64,000 nucleotides of DNA from Spartobacteria bacterium (lineage in GTDB: Bacteria; Verrucomicrobiota; Verrucomicrobiia; Chthoniobacterales; UBA10450), in contig PNAA01000041.1 in NCBI GenBank assembly GCA_003169975.1, forward strand, positions 124,657 to 188,656, written 5' to 3'. The notes below the pieces were generated by a model. The model made no database searches. It was given only the letters and a program-made list of their open reading frames with translations, and was not told where the DNA came from. Of the stretch, positions 36,898-45,660 are shown piece after piece (position 1 is the first letter of the stretch; each line of letters begins with the position of its first letter). Position numbers and translations under genes: made by a program.

Positions 36898-37992
36898 CTA
36901 ACGTTGGCGCCGAAGGAGCGGTGTCGCTTGAATTTGGGCGCGGTGCTTTTCCAGCTCAGTGCGAAAGACGCCCGTTAACGCTGGGTCGTGGAGAATGATC
37001 ATGTCCGAGTTATGCGCGGTTAGATCGTCGTTCTCCCAGCTCTCGTTCCACCAGCAGAAGCCGATGATCGCGGGCCAGCGCCCACCGAAAAGATCCTGCA
37101 GGGCGTCCCGCGCCCAATCCGACGCCGCGACCTTGCGATGATGGATGTCGCAGCCGAATTCGGCGACGATGATCGGCTTGCCCGGCGAGAGTTTCGTTAG
37201 GCGAGGATAAACCTGATCGATCTCTTCGCGAAAGCTCTCCAGCTCGGAGGTGCGCGGAGTGAGCGGGCCATAAGCGCTGATCGCCATCCAGGTGCAGTAG
37301 TTTTCACCGGGAAAATAGTTTTCCAACCGGTTCCAGCGCACGACCGGAACATCGTCCCAGTTCACATGCCAAACCCATTGCAAGTTATCCGCGCCGGTCG
37401 CGCGCATCAGGTCGACGATGTGGCGATAGGCTTCGACGTAGCGCGCCGGCCCCGCGGCCCGGCCGTTCCATTTCCCATTCCAGGCAAACCAATCCCCGTT
37501 GGGCTCCGTTCCCCATTCGATCAGAATCGGGCCGCCGGATGACCTCGCGCCTTCAGCCCAGCGCGTGAGGTCGTTGTCGAAGCGCCCCGCGCAAATATTC
37601 GCCAGGCTGAAAACTTTCTCGGCGTGCTGCTGGTCCAGGTCGGAACGCAGCATCAGGCGAACGTAGGGAACCTTGCCTAACGATCGGATCCAGCTGCAAG
37701 TCGCTGCGGGAAAAGCCCGCGATTCGAACCAGTTGTCGGAAAAGTAGATCCAGCTCGTCCGTTTCCCGATCGCCTGCTCGAACTGCCCGACGTCCACCGC
37801 GGTGACGTTATGCTCGTTCGCGTCATCGCTCCCGGGCGAGACGGCACTGAAGAAAAAGCCCTGGTAAAGTTTCCCGGGCGGCGGCGGAGCAACAGGCTCG
37901 CGCGCGGCGGCCGCAATGACCACGGCAGCGTGGCTGGCGGCAAGTGCCACCAGGAGGACCTTTAACTTCCCCTGCCGAAGACCATTTCGCAC
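36898..37992 (-). CDS. Exported glycoside hydrolase, GH26 (beta-mannanase)-like
   Basis: The protein has 364 residues and begins with GTG, with a hydrophobic signal segment (residues 10-29). The TIM-barrel part contains IEWGTEPNGDWFAWNGKWNG, where Glu would be the acid/base, and KPIIVAEFGCD, where Glu would be the nucleophile. Both lie at the ends of strands 4 and 7, as in GH26 and clan GH-A. FCWWNESWEND follows as expected. The substrate could be mannan or another beta-glycan. The family assignment is moderate because GH26 is divergent. Confidence 0.75.
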   Translation of the reverse strand: MRNGLRQGKLKVLLVALAASHAAVVIAAAAREPVAPPPPGKLYQGFFFSAVSPGSDDANEHNVTAVDVGQFEQAIGKRTSWIYFSDNWFESRAFPAATCSWIRSLGKVPYVRLMLRSDLDQQHAEKVFSLANICAGRFDNDLTRWAEGARSSGGPILIEWGTEPNGDWFAWNGKWNGRAAGPARYVEAYRHIVDLMRATGADNLQWVWHVNWDDVPVVRWNRLENYFPGENYCTWMAISAYGPLTPRTSELESFREEIDQVYPRLTKLSPGKPIIVAEFGCDIHHRKVAASDWARDALQDLFGGRWPAIIGFCWWNESWENDDLTAHNSDMIILHDPALTGVFRTELEKHRAQIQATPLLRRQR

Positions 37993-38008
37993 GTCAGGAG
38001 CATTCGCC

Positions 38009-38425
38009 TCAGCGTTGACCGAGCCAAATAATGCCAGCGATCACAACCAGAAAATAAGGAACGAGTGCGGCCGCGCCGGGATATTCCTTCGCCATCCGTT
38101 GGCCGAAAAAGAGGGCCAACAAAGCGAGACCGGCGAGGATCGCGCCGTAGAAGGCAATCGTGGAATCGTGCCGGAGCAGGATCATCACACAGCCGATGGC
38201 GCTCAGAGCACCGGCGGAGAGTTCCATGATCGTGATGACGCCAAGTAAAACGGGCACCATTCCAGCCAGTGGGCTTTTCGCGAAGTGACCGGTGAGCCAT
38301 TCGAGATTGCCGCGACGGTCGATGATCTTGTCGATCCCGGATTGGAGGAAAAGGATCGCGAAGAAAGCGGAGATAAGGATTTGGAGAACGAAGATCGCAC
38401 CGTCGGAGGTGTGGAGATTTGGCAT
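38009..38425 (-). CDS. DoxX-like four-helix membrane protein
   Basis: The 138-residue protein has four hydrophobic segments and the DoxX/SURF4 pattern ILFLQSGIDKIIDRRGN near residue 25. This resembles members that sit with quinol-linked or unknown redox functions. No enzymatic residue can be named. The gene reads toward and lies 16 bases upstream of the GH26-like gene, so both may share a transcript. Confidence 0.72.
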   Translation of the reverse strand: MPNLHTSDGAIFVLQILISAFFAILFLQSGIDKIIDRRGNLEWLTGHFAKSPLAGMVPVLLGVITIMELSAGALSAIGCVMILLRHDSTIAFYGAILAGLALLALFFGQRMAKEYPGAAALVPYFLVVIAGIIWLGQR

Positions 38426-38534
38426 GCGGTGATTCTAACACGACGCGTCAAATGCGGCGCCGGCGACGGTCTGGCAATTAGCCCTTGCACGCTGGAACCC
38501 ACTGGACATTATTGCTGTCCGCCAAATTTCGGCT

Positions 38535-38609
<75 letters not shown>

Positions 38610-38761
38610 AAGCCTTTGCCGGAAGCCCTGCATCGAGGCGTCTCGCCCATCGACGCTTGAGGCGCCGGCAGGCGACGAGGCTCGAACCCGTCCAGCTCCG
38701 CCCGGGGCGCGGACGTAAGAGCGTGCTCGACTCGGCTCGCCCCCTGACATATTCATTTTTG

Positions 38762-40719
38762 ATGCCAGGGATGCGGTCGCCAACGGGCCGGCGGCGGCCG
38801 TCCCGCTGCGCGCTCGCGTGTGTCTGTGCGATCGCCCTCGCTCGGTCGAGCGGCACGCGGGCGGGCGATTACTTTGTGAATCCGAGCGGCACCAACGGTG
38901 CTTTCACGACGGTGCAAAGCGCGGTGGATGCGGTGGTCGGACAGACGAGAACCAATCGCGCGAACATTTTCCTCGCGCCGGCGGAGTACGTGGAACATAT
39001 GACGGTCGATAAACCGTTCGTAACGTTCATCGGCCAAGGCGCGGGGCTCGAGGACGTGAACATTTCGTTCAACAGTACGCACGCTAGCCGTGGTCCTTGG
39101 GGCGCCGCTACCTTGATCGGCAACAGCGCGACCGCGTTCATGGCGCGCAATCTAACTTTCGAAAACTTCGCCCCCGACCGCAACATTACGGCGGCTCTCG
39201 CGCTCCAATCCAACGCCGATCGCGCGATTTTCGATAACGTACAGTTTCTCGGCTATCAGGACACTCTGCTCGTCGATGGCCGGGCGCGGCAGTATTTTCG
39301 CGGCAGCTTCATCACCGGCGACGCGGATTTCATTTTCGGGGACGCGACGGCAGTATTCGACCAGTGCACGATCGAGAGCACCGACTATGGCAGATTACGG
39401 CCGCCGACACGGCACGAATAACCGCGAAAGGACTGATCTTCCTGGATTGCACCCTGGTGGCAGGCGCGGATCGCAGTCCATTGGACGACGGGACTTCCGC
39501 GCCGAACAATTCGGTGTTTCTAGGTCGGCCATGGCTTTGGTCCCGAACCGGATCAAATGCCGAGCGTCATCTACATTCGCACGCGGATGGGGACGCACAT
39601 CGCGCATGCCGGCTGGGATCCGTGGAATTCCATCCTCGATCCCTCCCTCGACCGCGATCCGCGCACACGAGTTTCCGAGTGGGACAGCATGAATCTCGCC
39701 GATGCGCTCCTCCAGGATTCAAATAACGACGGCACACCCGATGGCCGCGTGCCGTGGGCAGACCCGATGATCGTGGCCCAGGCGGCCAATTACACCCTGC
39801 AAAATATCTTCGGACCGGTGGAATTCTGGAACTCGGCGACGCAGCCCGACACGCCCGGTATTCCCTACGTCAGTCAGGGTGATTCGTGGGATCCGCAGGC
39901 GCAATTGCTCCCGCTGCCGGCCAGACCTGGCGCGCATCCGCAGCTCTTCGACGCCTCGACGCGGCTGCATGTTGGCATGGGTGACAGCGTCGGTATCGGC
40001 GGCTTCATCATCACCGGGGTGGCGCCGAAGAAGGTGATTCTTCGCGCGCTCGGCGCATCTCTGAACGCGTTTGGATTGGACAACGTCCTGGCGATCCGGT
40101 CCTCGAACTCCACGGCGCAGATGGCAGTCTGATGACCGCGAATGACAACTGGCAGGATGACGTAGCCTCAGCCTCGGAGCTGGCAACGATCGGATTGACG
40201 CCGGCGGATGCCTCGGAATCCGCGCTCGTCATTACGCTTCTGCCGGGGCAATATACGGCGATCGTCCGCGGAAATAACGCAGGGACCGGCACCGCGCTTG
40301 GCCGAGGTCTATGACGGCGGCCTGGCGGCGGATTCGCAACTTGCAAACATCAGCACACGCGGATTTGTGGGGGCCAACGATGATGTCATGATCGGCGGCT
40401 TTATTATCGGAGGAAATGGGCAGGGCAACGGACGGGTCGTCATCCGAGCATGGGACCATCGCTGTCCGGCGCCGGGATAACGGGTGCATTACAAGATCCT
40501 TTCCTGGAGCTCAAGGACGCGAACGGTTCCACGTTGATCAGCAACGATGACTGGCAGCAGAGGCAGAGGATGGAAATTAGCCAAACCGGTCTGGTGCCGA
40601 CTGACATTCGTGAGTCAGCTCTGGTGATTTCATTACCCAATGGCAATTACACCGGGATCGTATGCGGCAAGAATGACGCGACAGGCATAGCCGTCGTCGA
40701 AGTCTACAGCGTAATGTAG
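38762..40719 (+). pseudogene. Pectinesterase with C-terminal repeat modules, broken by five small indels
   Basis: The remains of an exported carbohydrate esterase family 8 protein can be pieced together. A signal peptide follows ATG 38762, then the right-handed beta-helix with NLTFENFAPD, GYQDTLLVDGRARQYFRGSF and GDADFIFGDATAVF (active-site Asp residues), then GLIFLDCTLVAG and NNSVFLGRPW, and GTHIAHAGWDPWNS. Two modules with MIGGFII and NDNW landmarks follow, like those in 6831-8702. Frame changes fall near 39390, 39545, 40093, 40300 and 40452; restoring one base at each would give a continuous protein. A decayed gene is the simplest reading, and sequencing error is the alternative. Confidence 0.8.
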
Positions 40720-40849
40720 CCCGCACCCGCTCCGCGCGGCAATCTTTAGGAGGGTAGCGATATTGAAAGAAGCAAGCCGAAATCTCGCGCCACCTCAAAA
40801 TGTTGAATCCAAAAGGCATGCCCGTTGCATCTCACAGCAAAGGACAAAT

Positions 40850-41557
40850 ATGAAAATCACCTTCTTCAGGATCAAACTCTTCACTTACTTTTGCTGCATC
40901 GTCGCTCTCGCCTGCACGGCGCACGGCCAAAGCCCCACCGCTCCGCCCGAGACCGCGGCGACGGCGATGACGCCGGCCGCCAGTGTTAAGGACACCCCGG
41001 CCGCCGCTTCGCCCGTGGCGCCCGTCACGAGCGCAACGGCCGCCCCATCCGTCGCTCCCTCGGCCAGCCCTGACACCGAGGAGGACTTCGACAAGGCGAT
41101 CGAGAAGAAGATCCGCAAGCACTTCAACGTCGATTTCGATCGCGGTCACTCGGGTGAGCACTCCGGAGACGATGTCCCGTGGATCGCGGTCCCGATCGTG
41201 TTGATCGTGTTTCTTTCCATTTTCGGTGTTCCGGTCGTGATCGTGGGCCTGATCATGTATTTCAGCTTTTCGAAGAGCCGCGCCCTCCACAAGACGGTCC
41301 GGTTGATGGTCGAGAAAGGCCAGCCCGTTCCCGAGGCCCTCTTGAATCCGCCACCCGTTGTCCGGCAGCGCTCCGATTTGCGTCGCGGCGTCGTCCTCCT
41401 GATGGTCGGCGCGGGTTTAATGGTCTTCTTCGGCGCCGTCAACGACTGGGAAGGCGGCGTCTGGAGCCTGGGCATCATTCCGTTTCTGATCGGATTGGGC
41501 TACCTGCTCGTCTGGAGACTGGACGTCCACAAGGAAGACCCTTCCCCCAAGGTGTAA
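40850..41557 (+). CDS. Membrane protein with DUF6249-like domain
   Basis: The 235-residue protein has a signal-like N-terminus (to AHGQ), an Ala/Thr/Pro-rich linker of 55 residues, a charged helix, and three hydrophobic segments near residues 110-132, 185-200 and 205-222. An AGGACA ribosome binding site precedes ATG 40850. Its place directly before an ECF sigma factor (GTG 41567, nine bases after the stop) suggests co-transcription. Its layout resembles the DUF6249 proteins found beside sigma factors. The function is unknown. Confidence 0.7.
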   Translation: MKITFFRIKLFTYFCCIVALACTAHGQSPTAPPETAATAMTPAASVKDTPAAASPVAPVTSATAAPSVAPSASPDTEEDFDKAIEKKIRKHFNVDFDRGHSGEHSGDDVPWIAVPIVLIVFLSIFGVPVVIVGLIMYFSFSKSRALHKTVRLMVEKGQPVPEALLNPPPVVRQRSDLRRGVVLLMVGAGLMVFFGAVNDWEGGVWSLGIIPFLIGLGYLLVWRLDVHKEDPSPKV

Positions 41558-41566
41558 ACTCCCTGC

Positions 41567-42103
41567 GTGCCGCTCAATGATGCCGATCTTGTCGCACGGG
41601 TTCTTCTCGATGATGATCACCACGCCTTCGCCGAACTGGTGCGCAATCACCAGTCGGCGGTGCGTGGTCTCCTGCGGCAGCTCACGCGGAGCGACTTCGC
41701 CCTGGCCGACGATCTGGCCCAGGAAACTTTTCTGCGCGCTTACAAAAACATCCGCAGCTTTCGCGGCGAGGCGAAATTTTCGACCTGGCTTTATCGCATT
41801 GCCTATAACTGCTTCCGCGAGGAGGCCCGCAAGCGAAAGGAATTGGTTGGCATCGACGAGGCGCGACTCGAGGCCCAGCAGGATCCGCAAACCGTCGACC
41901 CAGCCCTGAAACACGATCTCATGCATGCGCTCCAACTTCTTCCTCTGCCCGAGCGGTCGGCAATTTTGCTTTGCTGCCAGAATGGTTTATCGCATGATGA
42001 AGCAGCGCGCGTTCTCGATATTCCGCTCGGCACCGTCAAGACCAACGTCTTGCGCGGTCGGGAGAAATTGAAAAAGACGCTCGCCGCGTGGGGACCCAAC
42101 TGA
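41567..42103 (+). CDS. ECF-type RNA polymerase sigma factor
   Basis: The 178-residue protein has sigma region 2 (HAFAELVRNHQSAVRGLLRQL, DLAQETFLRAYKNI, FSTWLYRIAYN) and region 4 (LQLLPLPERSAILLCCQNG, SHDEAARVLDIPLGTVKTNVLRGR). It should direct RNA polymerase to a small regulon. The GTG start at 41567 follows the membrane protein gene closely. The next gene encodes a short membrane protein that probably acts as its partner. Confidence 0.92.
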   Translation: MPLNDADLVARVLLDDDHHAFAELVRNHQSAVRGLLRQLTRSDFALADDLAQETFLRAYKNIRSFRGEAKFSTWLYRIAYNCFREEARKRKELVGIDEARLEAQQDPQTVDPALKHDLMHALQLLPLPERSAILLCCQNGLSHDEAARVLDIPLGTVKTNVLRGREKLKKTLAAWGPN

Positions 42104-42105
42104 CG

Positions 42106-42441
42106 ATGGACGAACAACTCCAGGAAGACTGGCTTGAAGCCCAGTTGCGGCAGGAGACGCCGTATATCGACGATGATGGCTTCACCGCGCGTGTCGTGCA
42201 GAGTTTGCCAGCCCCCGCCAGGCGTCGCTCCTTCCGCGAGACGATTCTGATTTGCGTCACCCTGCTGGCCAGCATGGTCACTTACTTCGTCTCCGACGGG
42301 GGCCGCTTTCTCATCACCGCCGTCTATCGTCTCGCCTCGATGCCCGTGCTCTTCGTCGGTCTGGTGGCGATTTGCTGCGCGCTCGTGCTGAGCGCGGTCG
42401 CCGCCGGCGCGGCGCTCTCTAACGTCCGCGAGCAACGTTAG
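42106..42441 (+). CDS. Short membrane protein, probable anti-sigma partner
   Basis: The 111-residue protein has an acidic N-terminal 35 residues (DEQLQEDWLEAQLRQETPYI, then DDDGFTARVVQSLPAP) and two or three hydrophobic helices. This layout is typical of small DUF5056-like proteins encoded after ECF sigma genes. It starts two bases after the sigma stop codon. Inhibition of the sigma factor is inferred from position and layout, because no ZAS or RskA motif is visible. Confidence 0.65.
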   Translation: MDEQLQEDWLEAQLRQETPYIDDDGFTARVVQSLPAPARRRSFRETILICVTLLASMVTYFVSDGGRFLITAVYRLASMPVLFVGLVAICCALVLSAVAAGAALSNVREQR

Positions 42442-43394
42442 GCGGGACTCACCTCGCCGCCGGCTTCCGTCTCGAAAATCTGGCGCGCTTCGGCCGCGTC
42501 CCGCGTAATCTGCTCGCGCAACACGGCCAGATTTTCAAATTTGCGTTCCGGCCGCAGGTAACGCAAAAACCGCACCTCGATGTCTTCCCCGTAAAGATCG
42601 CGATCGAAATCGAAAAGATGAAACTCGAGCACCCGCTGTGGCGCGTCCGCCGCCACCGTGGGACGCACCCCAAGATTGACCACCCCGTGCATGACCCTTC
42701 CGTCGAGCCGGCCTTCGGCCGCATAAACGCCGTTAGGCGGAAACTGCTCGCTGTGCGCGCTCAGGTTCGCCGTCGGGAAACCAAGACTGCGGCCGAGACG
42801 GTTTCCCTCCTCCACCGTTCCCAGAATGGTGTATTCGCGCCCGAGCATTTTCGCCGCCAGCGCCAAGTCTCCGCTCTCCACCGCACGGCGAATCGCCGTG
42901 CTGCTCACGATCACGCCGTCGCGCGTGACCGGTTCCACTCCGACGACATGGAAATTCATTTCCGCGCCCAGCTTTTTTAGCAACGTCAGGTTGCCCGCAC
43001 GGTTCTTGCCGAAGGACCATTCCTGACCGACGCAAATTTCGCGCAGCGGCCTCGCCGCCTCGACCAGTTGCTTAACGAATTCTTCGGGTGGCGTCGAAGC
43101 CAGCCGCTGATCAAAGGCCAGGACGAGCAAATGTGAAACCCCGAGCTCGCGCAGGAGCGCGATCTTGTGCTCCGTCGCAGTGAGCAGCCGCGGACTTTCC
43201 TGCGGCCGCAGGAATCTCGTCGGGTGGGGATCGAAAGTGACCACCACCGCCGTGCCGCCGGCTTCCCGGGCATGACGAACGGCGCTGCCAATGACCGCCC
43301 GATGCCCGAGATGAACCCCGTCGAAGACGCCGATGGCGAGAAAGACCGGCCCGGGGACTTGCGCCAGCTCCGGAATGGAACGCAGGATGCGCAT
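42438..43394 (-). CDS. ribF: Bifunctional riboflavin kinase/FAD synthetase
   Basis: RibF phosphorylates riboflavin and adenylates FMN. The N-terminal adenylyltransferase has IGVFDGVHLGHRAV and the FGKNRAGN segment. The C-terminal kinase has LGRSLGFPTANLS, GVYAAEGRLDG and VNLGVRPTV. The 318-residue length is normal. It is the last gene of the nusA operon, 14 bases after truB. It is convergent with the anti-sigma-like gene, with a four-base overlap of the two 3' ends. Confidence 0.95.
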   Translation of the reverse strand: MRILRSIPELAQVPGPVFLAIGVFDGVHLGHRAVIGSAVRHAREAGGTAVVVTFDPHPTRFLRPQESPRLLTATEHKIALLRELGVSHLLVLAFDQRLASTPPEEFVKQLVEAARPLREICVGQEWSFGKNRAGNLTLLKKLGAEMNFHVVGVEPVTRDGVIVSSTAIRRAVESGDLALAAKMLGREYTILGTVEEGNRLGRSLGFPTANLSAHSEQFPPNGVYAAEGRLDGRVMHGVVNLGVRPTVAADAPQRVLEFHLFDFDRDLYGEDIEVRFLRYLRPERKFENLAVLREQITRDAAEARQIFETEAGGEVSPA

Positions 43395-43407
43395 GCAGGA
43401 ACCTTCG

Positions 43408-44130
43408 TTAGGCGCCGCGCATCCGGGAGACTTCGGGCAGGGTCAGAATTTTCGAGAGGATATCGACCGGATCGGCGGTCTTGATCTCCTCCACCGTCAC
43501 GGCGCGGGTCAGATCAAATCGGCCGGAGCGGGTGCGCCGCAGCTCCTGCAGATGCGCGCCGCAGCCGAGCGTTTCACCGATGTCGTGCGCGTAGGTGCGG
43601 ACGTAAAACCCTTTGCTGCACAAGACGGTAAAATCGATCTCGGGCGAAGCGATGCGATCGATGCTGTAGCGATAAACGTGCACGAGGCGCGGCGCGCGCT
43701 CGACCACTTTTCCCTGGCGCGCCAGTTTGTAAAGCGGCACGCCGCCCTGCTTGATCGCCGAAACCATCGGCGGCATCTGGTAAAAATCGCCGCAGAATTT
43801 CTCGAACGCCGCGCGGACATTTTCCTCGGTCAAATCCGGCACGGGCCGCTCCTCCGTCACCTGGCCGGCGCGATCCTGGGTGTCGGTTGTTTTGCCTAAC
43901 GAAAGCGTGCCGACGTATTCCTTGTCCTCGCTCATCAGCAGGTCCTGGATTTTCGTCCCACGGCCGAGGGTGAGAATGAGCAGCCCGGTGGCGATCGGAT
44001 CGAGCGTCCCGCAATGGCCGACCTTCTTGATCTGCAGCTGCCGCCTGACGAGAGCGACGACATCGTGCGACGTCATCCCCGCGGCTTTATCGACGAGCAG
44101 GACTCCGTCGGGTGTAGCGGTTAGTGCCAT
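43408..44130 (-). CDS. truB: tRNA pseudouridine-55 synthase
   Basis: TruB isomerises U55 in the T-loop of tRNAs. The catalytic Asp is in VGHCGTLDPIATGLLI near residue 43, preceded by LLVDKAAGMTSHDVV. YVGTLSLGKTTDTQDRAG and GFYVRTYAHDIGETLGCGAHL are family blocks. At 240 residues it lacks the longer PUA extension of the E. coli enzyme. ATG at 44130 is chosen; the extra open frame upstream runs into the hairpin element. Confidence 0.95.
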   Translation of the reverse strand: MALTATPDGVLLVDKAAGMTSHDVVALVRRQLQIKKVGHCGTLDPIATGLLILTLGRGTKIQDLLMSEDKEYVGTLSLGKTTDTQDRAGQVTEERPVPDLTEENVRAAFEKFCGDFYQMPPMVSAIKQGGVPLYKLARQGKVVERAPRLVHVYRYSIDRIASPEIDFTVLCSKGFYVRTYAHDIGETLGCGAHLQELRRTRSGRFDLTRAVTVEEIKTADPVDILSKILTLPEVSRMRGA

Positions 44131-44161
44131 GGGAAAACGATCCTTGGTCGCGGACGACAAT

Positions 44162-44217
44162 CTCCGGAGGGACATGCTTCTGCATGTCCTGGACGTGCGG
44201 AAGCACGTCCCTCCGAG
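44162..44217. repeat. Paired-hairpin (cruciform) element between nrnA and truB
   Basis: GGACATGC-TTCT-GCATGTCC and GGACGTGC-GGAA-GCACGTCC stand side by side inside outer arms CTCCGGAGG and CCTCCGAG. It lies inside the operon, between the nrnA stop and the truB start, and could alter expression of the downstream genes. Confidence 0.8.
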
Positions 44218-45252
44218 TTAGGGCAGGCGGTTAACAACATCACAGGCAGCTTCAATCACGCGATTCGCCACATCTTCCAATGCCCCCGGCACCCGCGCGC
44301 CGGCCGCCAGTTTGTGGCCACCGCCCTTGAAACGGAGACAAATTTCGCAAACGTCGGCTCGTTCGTCTTTCGAACGCATGCTGACGCGCACTTTGCCGCC
44401 TTCCAGTTCCTCAAAGAAAATCGCAATGATCACGCCCTGGATCGCGCGCAGATGATCAATCAATCCTTCGTTGTCTTCGGGGATAACGCCCAGTTCGTTC
44501 GCCGTTGCGCTCGGAAGACTGAAGCTCGCCACCTTGCCATCGGCATCAAAACTCATCCGATCGAGCAGCACGCGCAGGAGTTCGATCCGTCGCCGCGGAT
44601 AGCTTTCGTAAAGCTTCTGGCTTAACTCGCCCACTTTGATTCCGCAGCGAAGAACGTCGGCCGCGATTTCGAAAGTGCGCGCGGTCGTGTTGGGATACTG
44701 GAATGAACCCGTGTCGGTTGAAATCGCGGCAAAGAGATTCTCCGCGATCGGTTCGTCGAGCGGCAAATCCTGGCTCTGGAGCAGTTCAAAAAGGATCTGG
44801 CCGGTGGCCGGGGCGATTGGGTCGATGTGCACCAAATCGCCGTAACGCGGGTTGCTCGGGTGATGGTCGATGTTGATCCAGACTTTGGCGCTGCCGATGG
44901 CCGCCAGGCAATTTTCGCCGAGACGCTGACGGGTCGCGGTGTCGAGCGCGAGGACGACGTCGAAATCTTCCCGCTCGTTAGGCGGAGTGGAGACCAATTC
45001 ACCGCCCGGGAGGAAGGAGAATTTCTCGAGCAATCCCTCTTCGTTCCAAACTTTTACTTTCTTGCCCAGCTTCTGGAGCGCGAGGCCCATCGCGATCTGG
45101 CTGCCGAGCGCGTCGCCGTCCGGACGGACGTGACTGAGCACCACGAAAGTCTCGTGTTGGCGCAAAACCTCCGCGATTTCCGCGAAAGTTGAATTCGTTA
45201 GGGCGGGTGGAGCGGCGGCTGTGTCAGCCGTAGGTTCGGCGGTAGCGTTCAT
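44218..45252 (-). CDS. nrnA: DHH family nanoRNase/pAp phosphatase
   Basis: The 344-residue protein has the DHH phosphoesterase motifs: VLSHVRPDGDALGS near residue 40, ALDTATRQRLG, NIDHHPSNPRYGD near residue 127 and AISTDTGSFQYPN. A DHHA1 domain ends with RFKGGGHKLAAGA. NrnA degrades very short RNAs and 3'-phosphoadenosine 5'-phosphate. The N-terminal 20 residues are Thr/Ala-rich. The gene overlaps the 3' end of rbfA by four bases and belongs to the nusA operon, its usual position. Confidence 0.92.
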   Translation of the reverse strand: MNATAEPTADTAAAPPALTNSTFAEIAEVLRQHETFVVLSHVRPDGDALGSQIAMGLALQKLGKKVKVWNEEGLLEKFSFLPGGELVSTPPNEREDFDVVLALDTATRQRLGENCLAAIGSAKVWINIDHHPSNPRYGDLVHIDPIAPATGQILFELLQSQDLPLDEPIAENLFAAISTDTGSFQYPNTTARTFEIAADVLRCGIKVGELSQKLYESYPRRRIELLRVLLDRMSFDADGKVASFSLPSATANELGVIPEDNEGLIDHLRAIQGVIIAIFFEELEGGKVRVSMRSKDERADVCEICLRFKGGGHKLAAGARVPGALEDVANRVIEAACDVVNRLP

Positions 45253-45602
45253 TTGTTTTCGGCGCTGGGCGGAGGTTCAATTTCCTGCAGGATCTCGAGG
45301 ACGCGGTCGCCGCGTTCGATCGAGTCGTCGAGGTGGAAAACCAGATGTGGGGTGTATTTCAAGACGACGTGTTTCGAAAGATCGGCCTGGAGCGCGGTCC
45401 GACTCGCTTCCAGTTTCGGGAGGACTTCCTTGCGCCCCTTGGAACCGAGGACGCTGATGTAGACGTGGGCCGATTTGAGATCGGGGGTGACGTCCACCTG
45501 GTTTATCGTCACGAGCAAATTCTCAAAAGTCATCGCGCGCACGAGGAGACCGCTCAGCTCCCGTTTCAGGAGTTCATTGACGCGCAAAAGTCGGTGTTTC
45601 AT
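45249..45602 (-). CDS. rbfA: 30S ribosome-binding factor A
   Basis: RbfA is a KH-fold assembly factor for the small ribosomal subunit. The 117 residues begin KHRLLRVNELLKRELSGLL and include VTINQVDVTPDLKSAHVYISVLG and YTPHLVFHLDDSIERGDRVLEIL. The gene follows infB in the usual order and overlaps the start of nrnA. Confidence 0.93.
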   Translation of the reverse strand: MKHRLLRVNELLKRELSGLLVRAMTFENLLVTINQVDVTPDLKSAHVYISVLGSKGRKEVLPKLEASRTALQADLSKHVVLKYTPHLVFHLDDSIERGDRVLEILQEIEPPPSAENK

Positions 45603-45660
45603 TGGTAGTGACGCAAGTTGTAGCCGGCGGCGCTAACGCCGAACGGGTCAACGCCCTCGG

